64,000 nucleotides of DNA from Phyllobacterium sp. YR531 (GCF_000282595.1 NZ_AKIZ01000035.1:248001-312000), one strand, 5' to 3'; counted from the first letter of the stretch, positions 46,383 to 56,066 are shown. Translations and numbers: made by a program. The notes: a model not told the origin generated them from the sequence alone.

Positions 46383-47840
46383 ATGGGATCGATGGATTCA
46401 GGAATCCGTGACGTCAGGGCCGGGCGGCTCGCCAACGGCAATTACAGCGAAGTGTTTTCCGATCTGCATCCACCGCTTTCGCGGCATGAGGCTTTCGTTG
46501 AATCTGACCGGTGTTACTTTTGTTACGATGCCCCGTGCATGAATGCCTGCCCGACGGGCATCGATATTCCGCTTTTCATACGCGAGATCGCAGCAGACAA
46601 TCCGACCGGCTCAGCCAAGACCATCCTTGCCGAAAATATCCTTGGCGGCATGTGCGCCCGGGTGTGTCCGACAGAAACCCTTTGCGAGCAGGCGTGTGTG
46701 CGTGAAGCAGCCGAAGGCAAGCCGGTCAAGATCGGTCTCTTGCAGCGCTACGCCACTGATCATCTTATGGAAAACGGCCAGCATCCGTTCAAACGCGCTG
46801 CACCTACGGGTAAATCGGTTGCCGTTGTCGGTGCCGGTCCGGCGGGGCTTTCCGCCGCCCATCGTCTGGCTATGCATGGGCATGATGTGACGATTTTCGA
46901 GGCGCGCCCCAAAGCGGGTGGTCTTAATGAATACGGTATCGCCGCTTATAAAAGCGTTGATGATTTTGCACAGAAGGAACTTGAGTTCGTACTGGAAATA
47001 GGCGGCATCACCATCCAGAACGACAAGGCGCTTGGACGCGATATCAGCCTTGATGCCTTGCGCGCCGGTTTCGATGCGGTTTTCCTTGGGTTGGGCCTGC
47101 CCGGTGTCAATGAGTTGGGGCTTGATGGCGAGGACGCTGCGGGATGTATCGACGCGGTGGATTACATCTCGGTTCTGCGTCAGAGCAACGATCTTTCGGA
47201 AATCGCAGTTGGCCGCGATGTCGTCGTCATTGGTGGCGGTATGACGGCAGTCGACGTTGCAGTTCAGACAAAACTGCTCGGCGCGGAGAATGTCATCATC
47301 GCCTATCGTCGCGGACCGGAAAGCATGAACGCCAGTGAGTTCGAACAGGAACTAGCGTTGAAGAATGGCGTGATCATACGCCACTGGCTGCAGCCGCGCG
47401 CATTGACCCGCAACGATCGCGGCGAAGTTTGCGGCATCACCCTCGACTATACCGTGCTGAACGATGGCAGGCTGGAGACTTCCGGCGAGAGCGTCACATT
47501 GGCGAGCGATCAGGTTTTCAAGGCTATCGGCCAGATGCCGGCGGAAAAGATTCTTGCTGATGCAGGTATGGCACTATCGCGTGGCCGTATCAGTGTTGAC
47601 GAGGAGCGCCGCACGTCGATCTCGGGAATCTGGGCAGGCGGCGATTGTATTGCAGGTGGTCAGGATTTGACCGTGGCAGGCGTTCAGGATGGCAAGCTTG
47701 CCGCCGAATCCATCCATCGGATGCTCTCGATGCAGCCGGAAAAGGTGAGTGGTTTTGCTGAGGCAGTGATTGCCAGCAATGCCGAGCCTGCTGCAGCGCC
47801 TTCACAAAATCCTGCCAATCCAGGCCACATTAGCGGCTGA
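46383..47840 (+). CDS. preT: Dihydropyrimidine dehydrogenase subunit PreT
   Basis: 485 residues. The N-terminal region has Fe-S cysteines (CYFCYDAPCMNACPTGIDIP and CARVCPTETLCEQACV). FAD and NADH Rossmann folds follow: SVAVVGAGPAGLSAAHRLAM and DVVVIGGGMTAVDVAVQTKL, with GIWAGGDCIAGGQDLTVAGV near the end. It passes electrons from NAD(P)H to PreA for reduction of uracil and thymine. It lies 11 bp before preA. ATG 46383 has GGGAGAT about 15 nt upstream; ATG 46392 is an alternative. Confidence 0.93.
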   Translation: MGSMDSGIRDVRAGRLANGNYSEVFSDLHPPLSRHEAFVESDRCYFCYDAPCMNACPTGIDIPLFIREIAADNPTGSAKTILAENILGGMCARVCPTETLCEQACVREAAEGKPVKIGLLQRYATDHLMENGQHPFKRAAPTGKSVAVVGAGPAGLSAAHRLAMHGHDVTIFEARPKAGGLNEYGIAAYKSVDDFAQKELEFVLEIGGITIQNDKALGRDISLDALRAGFDAVFLGLGLPGVNELGLDGEDAAGCIDAVDYISVLRQSNDLSEIAVGRDVVVIGGGMTAVDVAVQTKLLGAENVIIAYRRGPESMNASEFEQELALKNGVIIRHWLQPRALTRNDRGEVCGITLDYTVLNDGRLETSGESVTLASDQVFKAIGQMPAEKILADAGMALSRGRISVDEERRTSISGIWAGGDCIAGGQDLTVAGVQDGKLAAESIHRMLSMQPEKVSGFAEAVIASNAEPAAAPSQNPANPGHISG

Positions 47841-47851
47841 AGGAAACCATC

Positions 47852-49162
47852 ATGGCTGATCTTTCTTCGAACTTCCTTGGTATCAAATCTCCAAATCCAT
47901 TCTGGCTTGCATCAGCGCCACCAACCGATAAGGCCTATAATGTCGAGCGGGCCTTTGCGGCGGGCTGGGGCGGTGTCGTCTGGAAAACTCTTGGCGAGGA
48001 GGGGCCTCCCGTTGTCAATGTGAATGGTCCGCGCTACGGCGCAATTCATGGCCCCGACCGCCGCCTGCTGGGCTTGAACAATATTGAGCTGATCACGGAT
48101 CGTCCTCTTGAAGTCAATCTGCGTGAGATGACTGAGGTGAAGAAGAAGTGGCCAGACCGTGCGTTGATCGCATCAATCATGGTACCTTGTGAGGAAGAAG
48201 CATGGAAAGCCATTTTGCCACGCGTCGAGGAAACGGGATGTGATGGCATCGAGCTGAACTTCGGCTGCCCGCACGGCATGTCGGAACGTGGCATGGGTGC
48301 TGCGGTTGGCCAGGTGCCAGAATATATCGAAATGGTGGTGCGTTGGTGCAAGCAATATACGCGCATGCCCGTCATCACCAAGCTGACGCCGAACATTACG
48401 GATGTGCGCAAGCCCGCTCGCGCTGCCAAGTCTGGTGGCACTGACGCGGTTTCATTGATCAACACGATCAATTCCATTGTTTCGGTTGATCTCGATACAT
48501 TTGCGCCCAATCCTTCCATTGATGGACGGGGCTCGCATGGGGGCTATTGCGGTCCGGCAGTCAAGCCGATTGCATTGAACATGGTCGCGGAAATTGCCCG
48601 CGATGCGGAAACGCGCGGCCTTCCAATCTCGGGCATCGGCGGTATAACCACATGGCGCGATGCGGCAGAATTCATTGCGCTCGGCTGCGGCAATGTTCAG
48701 GTCTGTACTGCGGCGATGACCTATGGGTTCAAAGTAGTCCAGGAAATGATTTCCGGCCTGTCTGACTGGATGGACTCTCGCGGTTTCAGTTCCATCGAAG
48801 ATTTTCGTGGCATGGCCGTTCCCAATGTTACTGACTGGCAGTATCTCAACCTCAACTACATCACCAAAGCGCAAATCGATCAGGATCTCTGCATTAAATG
48901 CGGCCGCTGCCACATTGCGTGCGAAGACACATCGCATCAGGCGATCACGTCAATGGTCGATGGGGTCCGGCATTTCGAGGTGATTGATGAGGAATGCGTG
49001 GGCTGCAACCTATGCGTTAATGTTTGCCCGGTCGAAAATTGCATTGATATGGTGCCGATGATCTCGGGTGTTGACCCACGCACCAAAACACCAGTTCGAC
49101 CCGATTATGCCAACTGGACAACCCATCCGAACAATCCAATGGCTAAGGTCGCGGCGGAGTAA
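47852..49162 (+). CDS. preA: NAD-dependent dihydropyrimidine dehydrogenase subunit PreA
   Basis: 436 residues. An FMN barrel of the dihydroorotate dehydrogenase type (NPFWLASAPPTDKAYNVERA, NFGCPHGMSERGMGAAVGQV with the catalytic Cys region, ISGIGGITTW) is followed by two [4Fe-4S] motifs: CIKCGRCHIACED and CVGCNLCVNVCP. It reduces uracil/thymine to the dihydro forms, the first step of the reductive pathway completed by the downstream genes. It forms an operon with preT. Confidence 0.95.
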   Translation: MADLSSNFLGIKSPNPFWLASAPPTDKAYNVERAFAAGWGGVVWKTLGEEGPPVVNVNGPRYGAIHGPDRRLLGLNNIELITDRPLEVNLREMTEVKKKWPDRALIASIMVPCEEEAWKAILPRVEETGCDGIELNFGCPHGMSERGMGAAVGQVPEYIEMVVRWCKQYTRMPVITKLTPNITDVRKPARAAKSGGTDAVSLINTINSIVSVDLDTFAPNPSIDGRGSHGGYCGPAVKPIALNMVAEIARDAETRGLPISGIGGITTWRDAAEFIALGCGNVQVCTAAMTYGFKVVQEMISGLSDWMDSRGFSSIEDFRGMAVPNVTDWQYLNLNYITKAQIDQDLCIKCGRCHIACEDTSHQAITSMVDGVRHFEVIDEECVGCNLCVNVCPVENCIDMVPMISGVDPRTKTPVRPDYANWTTHPNNPMAKVAAE

Positions 49163-49200
49163 AGGAGTTAACTCAACCTCCGGCTTGCAATGCCGTTTTT

Positions 49201-49324
49201 GCGTGGTTCGACGGGGCTCACCATGAGGAACGTATTAATTTGCACAGGAGTCTAGTTCTGTGGCAGTGCAGGTTGGCTTTGCAGCCCTACAACTTTCCTC
49301 ATGGTGAGTCCCGTCGAACCACGC
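49201..49324. repeat. Palindromic repeat element, copy 2
   Basis: A 30-bp inverted repeat with one G-T wobble: left arm 49201-49230 beginning GCGTGGTTCGACGGGGC, right arm 49295-49324. Compared with copy 1 the arm has GGGG in place of AAG, compensated on the other side. It lies 38 bp after preA, between convergent preA and rutR, and could also end both transcripts. Confidence 0.8.
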
Positions 49325-49359
49325 GCAGAGCCGGTGCAAAGGCTAAGTAACCACCATAT

Positions 49360-50013
49360 TCAATCGCGCGGTCGTATCCCGTTGAGAATGATACTCAGCA
49401 CAGCCTGTGCCGTTTGCTCGCGGAAGCCGGGACGACCAACCTGGCTGCCCATGATGGCGCGGACCTGAACATCGAAATCCGCATAGTGCTGGGTGGTTGC
49501 CCAGATCATGAAAATCAGATGGTAGGGATCAACGGGCGCAAGCTTTCCTTCACCTACCCAGCGGCGGATGACGACGGCTTTCTCATCCACCAGTGGCTTC
49601 AGGTGCTTGGCAAGAAAGTCACTGATCGCCGGTGCGCCATGCAGCACCTCATTGGCGAATAATCGCGAAGCTTCCGGGTGACTTTCGGACATTTTGATCT
49701 TGAGCGTGATGTACTTGCGAAGCTGTTCGATCGGATCTCCCTCGGGATCAATGTCCGCAAGGGGCGCAAGCCATTCGGTCAAGGTTTCTTCCAGCAGCGT
49801 CACATAGATGTTCTGCTTGCGGGGAAAATAATAAAGCAGGTTCGGTTTAGACATGCCGGCTTTCTCGGCGATCTGGTCGATTGTCGTGCCACGAAAGCCA
49901 TAGGTTGAGAAAACATCAAGCGCCGCATCAAGGATCAGGCGGCGGTTGATTTCCTGAATACGGGTCGTTTTTTCCGGTCCGCCACTGGTCTTCTGCTTTG
50001 CAGCTTTCGCCAT
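49360..50013 (-). CDS. rutR: TetR family regulator RutR
   Basis: 217 residues. The helix-turn-helix reads ILDAALDVFSTYGFRGTTID then KAGMSKPNLLYYFPRKQNIY. The C-terminal domain (SRLFANEVLHGAPAISDFL, FMIWATTQHYADFDVQV) matches RutR, whose ligand pocket binds uracil or thymine and releases DNA. It lies divergent from the aminotransferase gene and convergent with preA. A near-perfect RutR box at 50127 supports the identity and suggests it controls both halves of the pyrimidine locus. Confidence 0.92.
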   Translation of the reverse strand: MAKAAKQKTSGGPEKTTRIQEINRRLILDAALDVFSTYGFRGTTIDQIAEKAGMSKPNLLYYFPRKQNIYVTLLEETLTEWLAPLADIDPEGDPIEQLRKYITLKIKMSESHPEASRLFANEVLHGAPAISDFLAKHLKPLVDEKAVVIRRWVGEGKLAPVDPYHLIFMIWATTQHYADFDVQVRAIMGSQVGRPGFREQTAQAVLSIILNGIRPRD

Positions 50014-50092
50014 CTACCGATTACTCCACCCACCCGCGACAAAATGGCAATTCCGCTATCACTTGCAACGGGTTGAAATGCCTATAAAGCGC

Positions 50093-50142
50093 TTGACCAC
50101 CTAACTATGCTCTTCTAGCCTGCATTTTGACCAACTAGTCAA
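50093..50142. promoter_or_regulatory. RutR box upstream of the aminotransferase operon
   Basis: TTGACCAACTAGTCAA (50127-50142) matches TTGACCA-NN-TGGTCAA at 13 of 14 fixed bases. A half-site TTGACCAC lies at 50093-50100. The full box lies 93 bp before the aminotransferase start and 113 bp from rutR. Confidence 0.75.
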
Positions 50143-50235
50143 GTTTTTGGCAATTGGTTTTTGAATCCACCAAAGGTTCAATCATTCGGGAACACAAAAC
50201 AAGCGGTAATATCCGCAATCAGGAGGCTTCGTCAC

Positions 50236-51561
50236 ATGTCTAAAGCGGCACTGGGGACAAACAATCTCGACGCGTTCTGGATGCCTTTCACGGCAAACAA
50301 GCAGTTCAAGCAAAATCCCCGCCTCCTCGTCAGTGCTAAAGACATGCACTACAAGTCTCATGATGGTCGCGAAATTCTTGATGGCACTGCTGGCCTCTGG
50401 TGCTGCAATGCCGGTCATGGCCGCCCGAAGATTGTAGAAGCAGTTCAAAAGCAGGTTGCAGAGCTGGATTATGCGCCGGCATTCCAGATGGGTCACCCCA
50501 AGGCATTTGAGCTGGCTGCCCGTCTTGCCGCCATGCTGCCATCGCCGCTTGACCATGTATTCTTTACCAATTCCGGCTCTGAATCGGTCGATACCGCGCT
50601 GAAGATTGCGCTCGCCTATCATCGTGCCAAGGGCAATGGCACCAAGGTCAAGTTGATCGGCCGTGAGCGCGGTTATCATGGTGTCGGTTTTGGCGGCATT
50701 TCCGTTGGCGGCATTTCCGGCAACCGCAAGACTTTCGGCAATGCGCTCGGCGGAATTGACCATATCCGCCATACCCACGATCTGGCACGTAATGCCTATA
50801 CGCGCGGCGAACCGGAATATGGCGTCGAGTTTGCCGATGATCTGGAAAGAGTCATTGCTCTGCATGACGCATCAAATATTGCGGCAGTCATCGTAGAACC
50901 CGTGGCAGGGTCGACCGGCGTTCTCATTCCGCCAAAGGGATATCTCAAGCGCCTGCGCGAGATTTGCACCAAGAATGATATTCTCCTGATCTTTGATGAG
51001 GTCATCACCGGGTTTGGCCGCCTTGGAACACCCTTTGCGATTGACTATTTCGGCGTCGTGCCTGATCTCGTCACCACTGCAAAAGGCATCACCAGCGGGG
51101 TTATTCCAATGGGTGCCGTGTTTGCCTCGTCGGACATCTATCAGGCGTTCATGAATGGTCCTGAAAATCTGATCGAGCTTTTCCACGGCTACACCTATTC
51201 AGGTCATCCCGTCGCTTGTGCCGCCGCTCTGGCAACGCTTGATACTTACGAAGAAGAAGGGCTACTGACTCGCGCATCTGAGCTTTCCGATTATTGGGCG
51301 GATGCGCTGCATGGGCTCAAAGGATTGCCGAATGTCATCGACATTCGAAATCTCGGACTGATCGGTGCCATTGAGCTTCAGCCTATAGAAGGTGCGCCGA
51401 CCAAGCGTGCGTTTCAGGCTTTCCTGAATGCCTATGAGAAGGGTGTGCTGATCCGCACGACTGGCGATATCATTGCGCTGTCGCCGCCCTTGACCATCAG
51501 CAAAGGCCAGATCGAACACCTGTTCGATACACTGGCTGACGTGTTGAAGAATCTCGCATAG
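50236..51561 (+). CDS. Omega-amino-acid (beta-alanine) aminotransferase, class III
   Basis: 441 residues, fold-type I class III PLP enzyme. It has FTNSGSESVDTALKIALAYH for cofactor phosphate, GRERGYHGVGFGGISVGGI, IFDEVITGFGRLGTPFAID, and the Schiff-base Lys in VTTAKGITSGVIPMGAV. The position in the pyrimidine operon suggests it transaminates beta-alanine or beta-aminoisobutyrate, the last step of the pathway. ATG 50236 follows AGGAGG. First gene of an operon of seven, preceded by a RutR box. Confidence 0.9.
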   Translation: MSKAALGTNNLDAFWMPFTANKQFKQNPRLLVSAKDMHYKSHDGREILDGTAGLWCCNAGHGRPKIVEAVQKQVAELDYAPAFQMGHPKAFELAARLAAMLPSPLDHVFFTNSGSESVDTALKIALAYHRAKGNGTKVKLIGRERGYHGVGFGGISVGGISGNRKTFGNALGGIDHIRHTHDLARNAYTRGEPEYGVEFADDLERVIALHDASNIAAVIVEPVAGSTGVLIPPKGYLKRLREICTKNDILLIFDEVITGFGRLGTPFAIDYFGVVPDLVTTAKGITSGVIPMGAVFASSDIYQAFMNGPENLIELFHGYTYSGHPVACAAALATLDTYEEEGLLTRASELSDYWADALHGLKGLPNVIDIRNLGLIGAIELQPIEGAPTKRAFQAFLNAYEKGVLIRTTGDIIALSPPLTISKGQIEHLFDTLADVLKNLA

Positions 51562-51572
51562 GGAACAGGCAA

Positions 51573-52820
51573 ATGTCGCTGACAGGAAATCTTCGGATCA
51601 ATGGCGACCGGCTCTGGGACAGCCTCATGGAAATGGCCAAGATCGGGCCGGGTTTGCGCGGTGGTAACAACCGCCAGACCCTGACCGATGAGGATGGCGA
51701 AGGCCGCCATTTGTTTCAGTCCTGGTGCGAGAACGCCGGGCTGACCATGGGTGTTGATACCATGGGTAATATGTTTTTCACCCGCGAAGGCACAGATCCC
51801 GACGCTTTGCCCGTCTATGTAGGGAGCCATCTGGATACACAGCCAACAGGCGGTAAATATGATGGTGTGCTGGGCGTTCTTGGCGGGTTGGAACTGATCC
51901 GCACACTCAATGATCTTAATATCAAGACCAAGCATCCGATTGTCGTCGTCAACTGGACGAATGAGGAAGGCACACGCTTCGCACCGGCCATGCTGGCTTC
52001 AGGGGTTTTTGCTGGCATTCACGATGAGCAATGGGCCTATGATCGCGAAGATGCCAAGGGCAAAAAGTTCGGTGACGAGCTTGAGCGGATAGGGTGGAAA
52101 GGCGATGAGAAAGTCGGTGCCCGCAAGATACATGCGCTGTTTGAACTGCATATCGAACAGGGACCCATCCTGGAAGCGGAAGGCAAGGACATCGGCGTTG
52201 TCACGCATGGGCAGGGACTTTGGTGGCTGCAGATCACGTTGACGGGCAAGGAGAGCCACACAGGCTCGACACCCATGCCCATGCGCAAGAATGCCGGTCT
52301 CGGCATGGCGCGTATTACCGAGCTGGTTCACAATGTCGCCATGGCACATCAACCCAGTGCGGTCGGTGCAATCGGCCATGTTGATGTCTATCCGAACTCG
52401 CGCAATGTCATCCCCGGTAAAGTGGTGTTTACGGTCGATATCCGCTCGCCGGATCTGGCTACGCTTACAGCCATGAAGACTGAAATTGAAGCGAAAGCAC
52501 CGGAAATCGCCAAGGAACTTGGCCTGAGCATTGAAATCGAAGAGGCGGGACATTTCGATCCGGTCACATTTGACAAAGGCTGCGTGACAGCAGTGCGCAA
52601 TGCGGCTGAGCGTCTGGGCTACAGTCACCGCAATATTGTTTCCGGTGCGGGTCATGATGCCTGCTGGATCAACCGTGTTGCTCCGACTGCGATGGTGATG
52701 TGTCCTTGCGTTGATGGCCTCAGCCACAATGAGGATGAGGAAATCTCGAAAGAATGGGCTGCTGCCGGAACTGACGTCCTGCTGCATGCGGTTCTGGAGA
52801 CGGCGGAGATTCAAGCCTGA
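51573..52820 (+). CDS. N-carbamoyl-beta-alanine amidohydrolase (Zn-dependent M20 family)
   Basis: 415 residues. The di-zinc site is spread over VGSHLDTQPTGGKYDGVLG, NWTNEEGTRFAPAML and LHIEQGPILEAEG, with a late SGAGHDACWINR. The family includes HyuC and allantoate amidohydrolase. With dihydropyrimidinase next door it is best read as the beta-ureidopropionase step (PydC-like), giving beta-alanine, CO2 and ammonia. It lies 11 bp after the aminotransferase and 56 bp before hydA. Confidence 0.91.
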   Translation: MSLTGNLRINGDRLWDSLMEMAKIGPGLRGGNNRQTLTDEDGEGRHLFQSWCENAGLTMGVDTMGNMFFTREGTDPDALPVYVGSHLDTQPTGGKYDGVLGVLGGLELIRTLNDLNIKTKHPIVVVNWTNEEGTRFAPAMLASGVFAGIHDEQWAYDREDAKGKKFGDELERIGWKGDEKVGARKIHALFELHIEQGPILEAEGKDIGVVTHGQGLWWLQITLTGKESHTGSTPMPMRKNAGLGMARITELVHNVAMAHQPSAVGAIGHVDVYPNSRNVIPGKVVFTVDIRSPDLATLTAMKTEIEAKAPEIAKELGLSIEIEEAGHFDPVTFDKGCVTAVRNAAERLGYSHRNIVSGAGHDACWINRVAPTAMVMCPCVDGLSHNEDEEISKEWAAAGTDVLLHAVLETAEIQA

Positions 52821-52876
52821 TCTAGATTCACACACAGCAGCATGTTCGGCAAAAGACCAAAAAGGGGAACGAACAC

Positions 52877-54331
52877 ATGGCTACGAAACTGATCAAAGGT
52901 GGCACGATTATTGCCGCCGACCGCACCTACAAAGCGGACGTGCTGATCGACGGTGACAAGATCGCTGCAATCGGCAATGATCTTGCAGGCGATGAGGTCA
53001 TTGATGCAACGGGCTGCTTTCTCATGCCCGGCGGTATTGATCCGCACACGCATCTTGAAATGCCTTTCATGGGCACCCATTCCAGCGATGATTTCGACAC
53101 TGGTACAGCCGCTGCTTTAGCGGGCGGGACCACCATGGTCGTCGATTTTGTTCTTCCGGGCGAAGATGGGCTGCTCGCAGCATTGCAGGACTGGTTCCAA
53201 AAAGCGGGCAAGGCGCGCACTGATTATTCTTTCCACATGGCGATAACCGGCTGGAACAAGCAGGTTTTTGATGAAATGCCGAAGGTTGTCGAGCGCGGTA
53301 TCAATACGTTCAAACATTTCATGGCCTATAAGGGCGCGCTGATGGTGGATGACGACGAAATGTTCGCATCCTTCCTGCGTTGCGCCGAGATTGGCGCCAT
53401 GCCGCTGGTTCATGCGGAAAATGGCGATGTCGTTGCCCATCTTCAGCAAAAATTACTGGCTGAAGGCAATACCGGGCCTGAAGCCCATGGCTATTCGCGT
53501 CCGCCGGAAATTGAAGGCGAGGCGGCCAATCGCGCCATCATGATCGCGGATCAGGCAGGCGTGCCGCTTTATATCGTGCATGTCTCCTGTGAACAGTCAC
53601 ACGAAGCCATCCGTCGTGCGCGCGCCAAGGGCATGCGTGTTTATGGCGAACCACTGATCCAGCATCTTGTTCTCGATGAAAGCGAATACAAGAACGAGGA
53701 TTGGGACTATGCCGCCCGCCGCGTCATGTCTCCGCCCTTCCGTGACAAGATCAACCAGAATGGATTGTGGGCCGGTCTGGCATCGGGAAGCCTGCAAGTT
53801 GTCGCAACGGACCATTGTGCTTTCACCACTGAGCAAAAGCGTTTTGGCGTCGGTGATTTTACCAAGATACCGAACGGCACAGGTGGGCTTGAAGATCGTA
53901 TGCCCGTGCTATGGACGAAGGGCGTACGGACAGGACGCCTGACCCCGAACGAATTTGTAGCCGCGACATCCACCAACATTGCGCAGATTCTCAATATATA
54001 TCCGCGCAAGGGTGCCATATTGCCGGGTTCCGACGCGGATATTGTCATCTGGGACCCGAACGCAACCAAGGTCATTTCTGCAAAGTCGCAAAAATCCGCC
54101 ATCGACTATAATGTCTTTGAAGGCATTGAGGTCACAGGCCTGCCACGCATCACGCTTTCGCGCGGAGAGATTGCCTATAAGGATGGCGAGGTAATCGCGC
54201 CGACAGGCAGCGGGCGTTTTGTAGAACGTGAGGCCAATCCCTCTGCAAGCCGCGCACTTTCCACTTGGAAGGAATTGACCGCACCGCGTAGAGTGGAGCG
54301 TGATCCAAAGAATATTCCGGCAGGCGTCTGA
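52877..54331 (+). CDS. hydA: Dihydropyrimidinase
   Basis: 484 residues of the cyclic amidohydrolase family. Metal ligands are seen in GIDPHTHLEMPF (His-x-His), FKHFMAYKGALM (carboxylated Lys), PLVHAENGD, YIVHVSCEQ and VATDHCAFTTEQK (Asp). It opens the dihydrouracil ring to N-carbamoyl-beta-alanine. AAAGGGGAACG precedes the start. Its stop codon shares one base with the start of the ABC ATPase gene. Confidence 0.95.
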   Translation: MATKLIKGGTIIAADRTYKADVLIDGDKIAAIGNDLAGDEVIDATGCFLMPGGIDPHTHLEMPFMGTHSSDDFDTGTAAALAGGTTMVVDFVLPGEDGLLAALQDWFQKAGKARTDYSFHMAITGWNKQVFDEMPKVVERGINTFKHFMAYKGALMVDDDEMFASFLRCAEIGAMPLVHAENGDVVAHLQQKLLAEGNTGPEAHGYSRPPEIEGEAANRAIMIADQAGVPLYIVHVSCEQSHEAIRRARAKGMRVYGEPLIQHLVLDESEYKNEDWDYAARRVMSPPFRDKINQNGLWAGLASGSLQVVATDHCAFTTEQKRFGVGDFTKIPNGTGGLEDRMPVLWTKGVRTGRLTPNEFVAATSTNIAQILNIYPRKGAILPGSDADIVIWDPNATKVISAKSQKSAIDYNVFEGIEVTGLPRITLSRGEIAYKDGEVIAPTGSGRFVEREANPSASRALSTWKELTAPRRVERDPKNIPAGV

Positions 54332-55170
54332 TGACAGTCGTCGCGCTTCGACCCAAGGCAAAGATAATGGCTGATGCGGCGCCAAAAAATGTAATTGACG
54401 TCAAGGATTTGTCGCTGGTCTTCCAAACCAATGACGGGCCGGTCAACGCCCTTTCCAACATCAACCTTGCAGTCAATAGCGGCGAGTTCGTTTCCTTCAT
54501 CGGCCCGTCCGGTTGTGGAAAGACCACCCTGTTGCGGGTGATTGCCGATCTGGAGCAACCGACATCGGGCAGCATATCAGTCAACGGCATGACGCCCTCG
54601 CAAGCGCGGGAAAAGCGTGCCTATGGCTATGTGTTTCAGGCGGCCGCGCTTTACCCATGGCGTACCATTGGCGGCAATATTTCCCTGCCGCTGGAGGTGA
54701 TGGGAATTCCCAAGGAAGAGCGCAAGGCGCGCATCGCCAAAAACCTTGAACTGGTCAACCTTGCCGGTTTCGACAAGAAGTTTCCGTGGCAATTGTCTGG
54801 TGGCATGCAGCAGCGCGCATCCATCGCCCGCGCATTATCCTTCGATCCGGATATGCTTTTGATGGACGAGCCATTCGGTGCTCTTGATGAGATCGTCCGC
54901 GATCATCTCAACGAGCAATTGTTGAAGCTCTGGGCCAAGACGCAGAAGACCGTGATCTTTGTCACACACTCGATCCCGGAGGCGGTGTTTCTCTCAACCA
55001 AAATTGTGGTCATGAGTCCGCGCCCCGGCCGCATTCACGAAATCATTGATTGCAATCTGGGTTCAGAACGCACGCTCGATATTCGCGAGACACCGGAGTT
55101 TCTTGAAATTGCCCATCGGGTCCGCGAAGGTCTGCGTCATGGTCATTCCTATGACGAGGCGCATTTATGA
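54331..55170 (+). CDS. ABC transporter ATP-binding protein
   Basis: 279 residues. Walker A is GPSGCGKTTLLRV, the Q-loop follows in YVFQAAALYPW, the signature is LSGGMQQRASIARAL and Walker B is MLLMDEPFGALDEI. It belongs to the NitT/TauT-type (SsuB/ThiZ-like) group. It powers the importer formed with the two permeases and the binding protein downstream. The ATG at 54331 overlaps the hydA stop; an ATG at 54367 is an alternative start nearer the domain. Confidence 0.93.
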   Translation: MTVVALRPKAKIMADAAPKNVIDVKDLSLVFQTNDGPVNALSNINLAVNSGEFVSFIGPSGCGKTTLLRVIADLEQPTSGSISVNGMTPSQAREKRAYGYVFQAAALYPWRTIGGNISLPLEVMGIPKEERKARIAKNLELVNLAGFDKKFPWQLSGGMQQRASIARALSFDPDMLLMDEPFGALDEIVRDHLNEQLLKLWAKTQKTVIFVTHSIPEAVFLSTKIVVMSPRPGRIHEIIDCNLGSERTLDIRETPEFLEIAHRVREGLRHGHSYDEAHL

Positions 55171-56066
55171 TGGAGGAGCGTAAAGGCTTTTCAGCCATGC
55201 TCCACGACAGGGTAATCCCGGTCGGAACAATCCTTTTGGTCATTCTCGTGCTCTGGTATGGGTTTGCAATATTCCTCAATGCACCTTTTGAGCGTGACCA
55301 GGCGGCACGTGCCAACACGACCATTTCCACCAGTCAGCTGATTGCCAATACGATGGTGCAAGAGAGGCCGGTTTTGCCCGCTCCGCATCAAGTCGCCGCA
55401 GAAATCCGCAAGACAGTTTTTGATATTTCCCCGACATCCAAACGCAGCCTCATCTATCATGGCGGCGTAACCTTATCGTCTACGCTCCTCGGCTTCGCAT
55501 TCGGAACGCTGCTCGGTATTCTTCTGGCGATTGCCATTGTGCATTCGCGCACGCTCGACAAGAGTCTTATGCCGTGGATCATCACGTCGCAAACAGTGCC
55601 GATACTTGCCATTGCCCCGATGATTATCGTGGTGCTCAATGCGGTTAATATTACAGGGCTTTTGCCCAAGGCGATGATCTCGACCTATTTGTCATTTTTT
55701 CCCGTCGCCGTCGGCATGGTCAAAGGCCTGCGCTCGCCGGAAATCATGCATCTTGATCTGATGCGAACCTATAACGCTTCAAAGGCGCAAGTTTTCTGGA
55801 AATTACGCTGGCCCGCCTCCATGCCTTATCTCTTCACGTCGATGAAAATAGCCGTCGCGATCAGCCTTGTCGGCGCTATTGTTGGTGAGCTGCCAACTGG
55901 CGCAGTGGCGGGTATTGGCGCGCGCCTTCTGGCTGGTTCCTATTACGGACAAACTGTCCAGATCTGGGCGGCTTTGATCGCTGCCGCATTGATGGCCGCT
56001 ATCCTTGTCAGCCTGATCGGCATCATTTCGACGCTGGTTAACCGGCGTATGGGAGTGCGATCATGA
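55167..56066 (+). CDS. ABC transporter permease
   Basis: 299 residues with six or so membrane helices. The ATPase-contact EAA loop reads DLMRTYNASKAQVFWKLRWP. A large periplasmic loop follows the first helix. It belongs to the BPD_transp_1 family of NitT/TauT importers. The start overlaps the ATPase gene (ATGA) and the end overlaps the next permease gene (ATGA). Likely forms a heterodimer with that permease for pyrimidine uptake. Confidence 0.92.
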   Translation: MMEERKGFSAMLHDRVIPVGTILLVILVLWYGFAIFLNAPFERDQAARANTTISTSQLIANTMVQERPVLPAPHQVAAEIRKTVFDISPTSKRSLIYHGGVTLSSTLLGFAFGTLLGILLAIAIVHSRTLDKSLMPWIITSQTVPILAIAPMIIVVLNAVNITGLLPKAMISTYLSFFPVAVGMVKGLRSPEIMHLDLMRTYNASKAQVFWKLRWPASMPYLFTSMKIAVAISLVGAIVGELPTGAVAGIGARLLAGSYYGQTVQIWAALIAAALMAAILVSLIGIISTLVNRRMGVRS

